DNA from: Gammaproteobacteria bacterium
GTDB taxonomy: Bacteria > Pseudomonadota > Gammaproteobacteria > DRLM01
DNA: 6,283 bases
Direction of reading: 5' to 3'
NCBI GenBank assembly: GCA_015490395.1
Contig: WFXX01000248.1
Span: forward strand, 1 to 6,283
The first letter of the stretch is position 1. Each line of letters starts with the position of its first letter. The position numbers and the translations under genes are program-made. The notes beneath the pieces are model-generated. The model saw only the letters and a program-made list of their open reading frames with translations, had not been told where the DNA came from and ran no database searches. Positions 6,192-6,283 of this stretch are shown here, piece by piece.

Positions 6192-6283
6192 CGCGCCGCC
6201 CTCCCGGCGGCCGCCTCCCGGTAGAGGGCCAGGGTCTCCTCCAGCATCCGCTCCAGGGTGAAGGGGTGGCCGGGGGGCAGAGG
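6188..6283 (-). CDS. C-terminal end of a probable family 4 glycosyltransferase (5' part outside window)
   Basis: The last 31 codons and TGA of a gene that enters from the right edge. The visible peptide includes LPPGHPFTLERM and EETLALYREAA. A Pro/Gly turn followed by an ERM...ALYRE helix is how many family 4 glycosyltransferases end, so a third GT4 enzyme in this operon is likely, but no catalytic motif is in view. Its TGA (6188-6190) overlaps the GTG start of the next gene by four bases, and its 3' end carries that gene's ribosome binding site. Base composition and frame continuity match the neighbours. It could be another type of glycan enzyme with a similar tail. Confidence 0.6.
   Translation of the reverse strand, partial: PLPPGHPFTLERMLEETLALYREAAAGRAAR

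Noticed and set aside
1..6283. tRNA or rRNA genes, CRISPR array, insertion sequence, long direct or inverted repeats
   Set aside because: None was seen. Coding sequence fills the window except for about 90 bases, and the recurring GGCC/GCCG words are compositional.

Overview
The window is a densely packed piece of a cell-surface polysaccharide locus, most likely lipopolysaccharide (LPS) core and O-antigen assembly, from a very GC-rich Gram-negative bacterium (about three quarters G+C, estimated by eye from a few lines). A proteobacterium, perhaps a high-GC gammaproteobacterium, fits best: a WaaE/KdtX-type family 2 glycosyltransferase and a WaaL-type O-antigen ligase both imply an LPS-bearing outer membrane. 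The sequence does not fix the genus.

Layout from left to right. (1) 1-782, minus strand: a WaaE-like family 2 glycosyltransferase, open at the left edge but nearly complete. (2) 783-871: a short divergent intergenic region, the only appreciable non-coding stretch, with a plausible sigma70-type promoter for the minus-strand gene. (3) 872-3784, plus strand: a two-gene unit of a family 4 glycosyltransferase followed 3 bases later by a class II glutamine amidotransferase of the AsnB type. (4) 3754-6283, minus strand: a tightly coupled operon read from right to left. It holds the last 31 codons of a probable family 4 glycosyltransferase, a complete family 4 glycosyltransferase, and a polytopic O-antigen ligase. 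Its two junctions are 4-base and 3-base stop/start overlaps (GTGA and TTGA). The ligase and AsnB genes converge and share their last 31 bases, where a GC-rich hairpin lies.

A working model is that the glycosyltransferases add sugars to the lipid A-core or to an O-unit at the cytoplasmic face of the inner membrane. AsnB would either make asparagine or, as with related proteins in polysaccharide loci, amidate a sugar acid. The ligase would join undecaprenyl-linked glycan to lipid A-core at the periplasmic face. Donor and acceptor sugars cannot be read from the sequence.

I found no RNA gene, mobile element, CRISPR array or integration site. The many long open frames antisense to or out of frame with these genes follow from the base composition. 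I see no clearly new system. The points most worth checking are the amidotransferase inside a glycan locus, the G8 tract at the start of the plus-strand glycosyltransferase, the convergent overlap, and the strand-flipped two-gene block.
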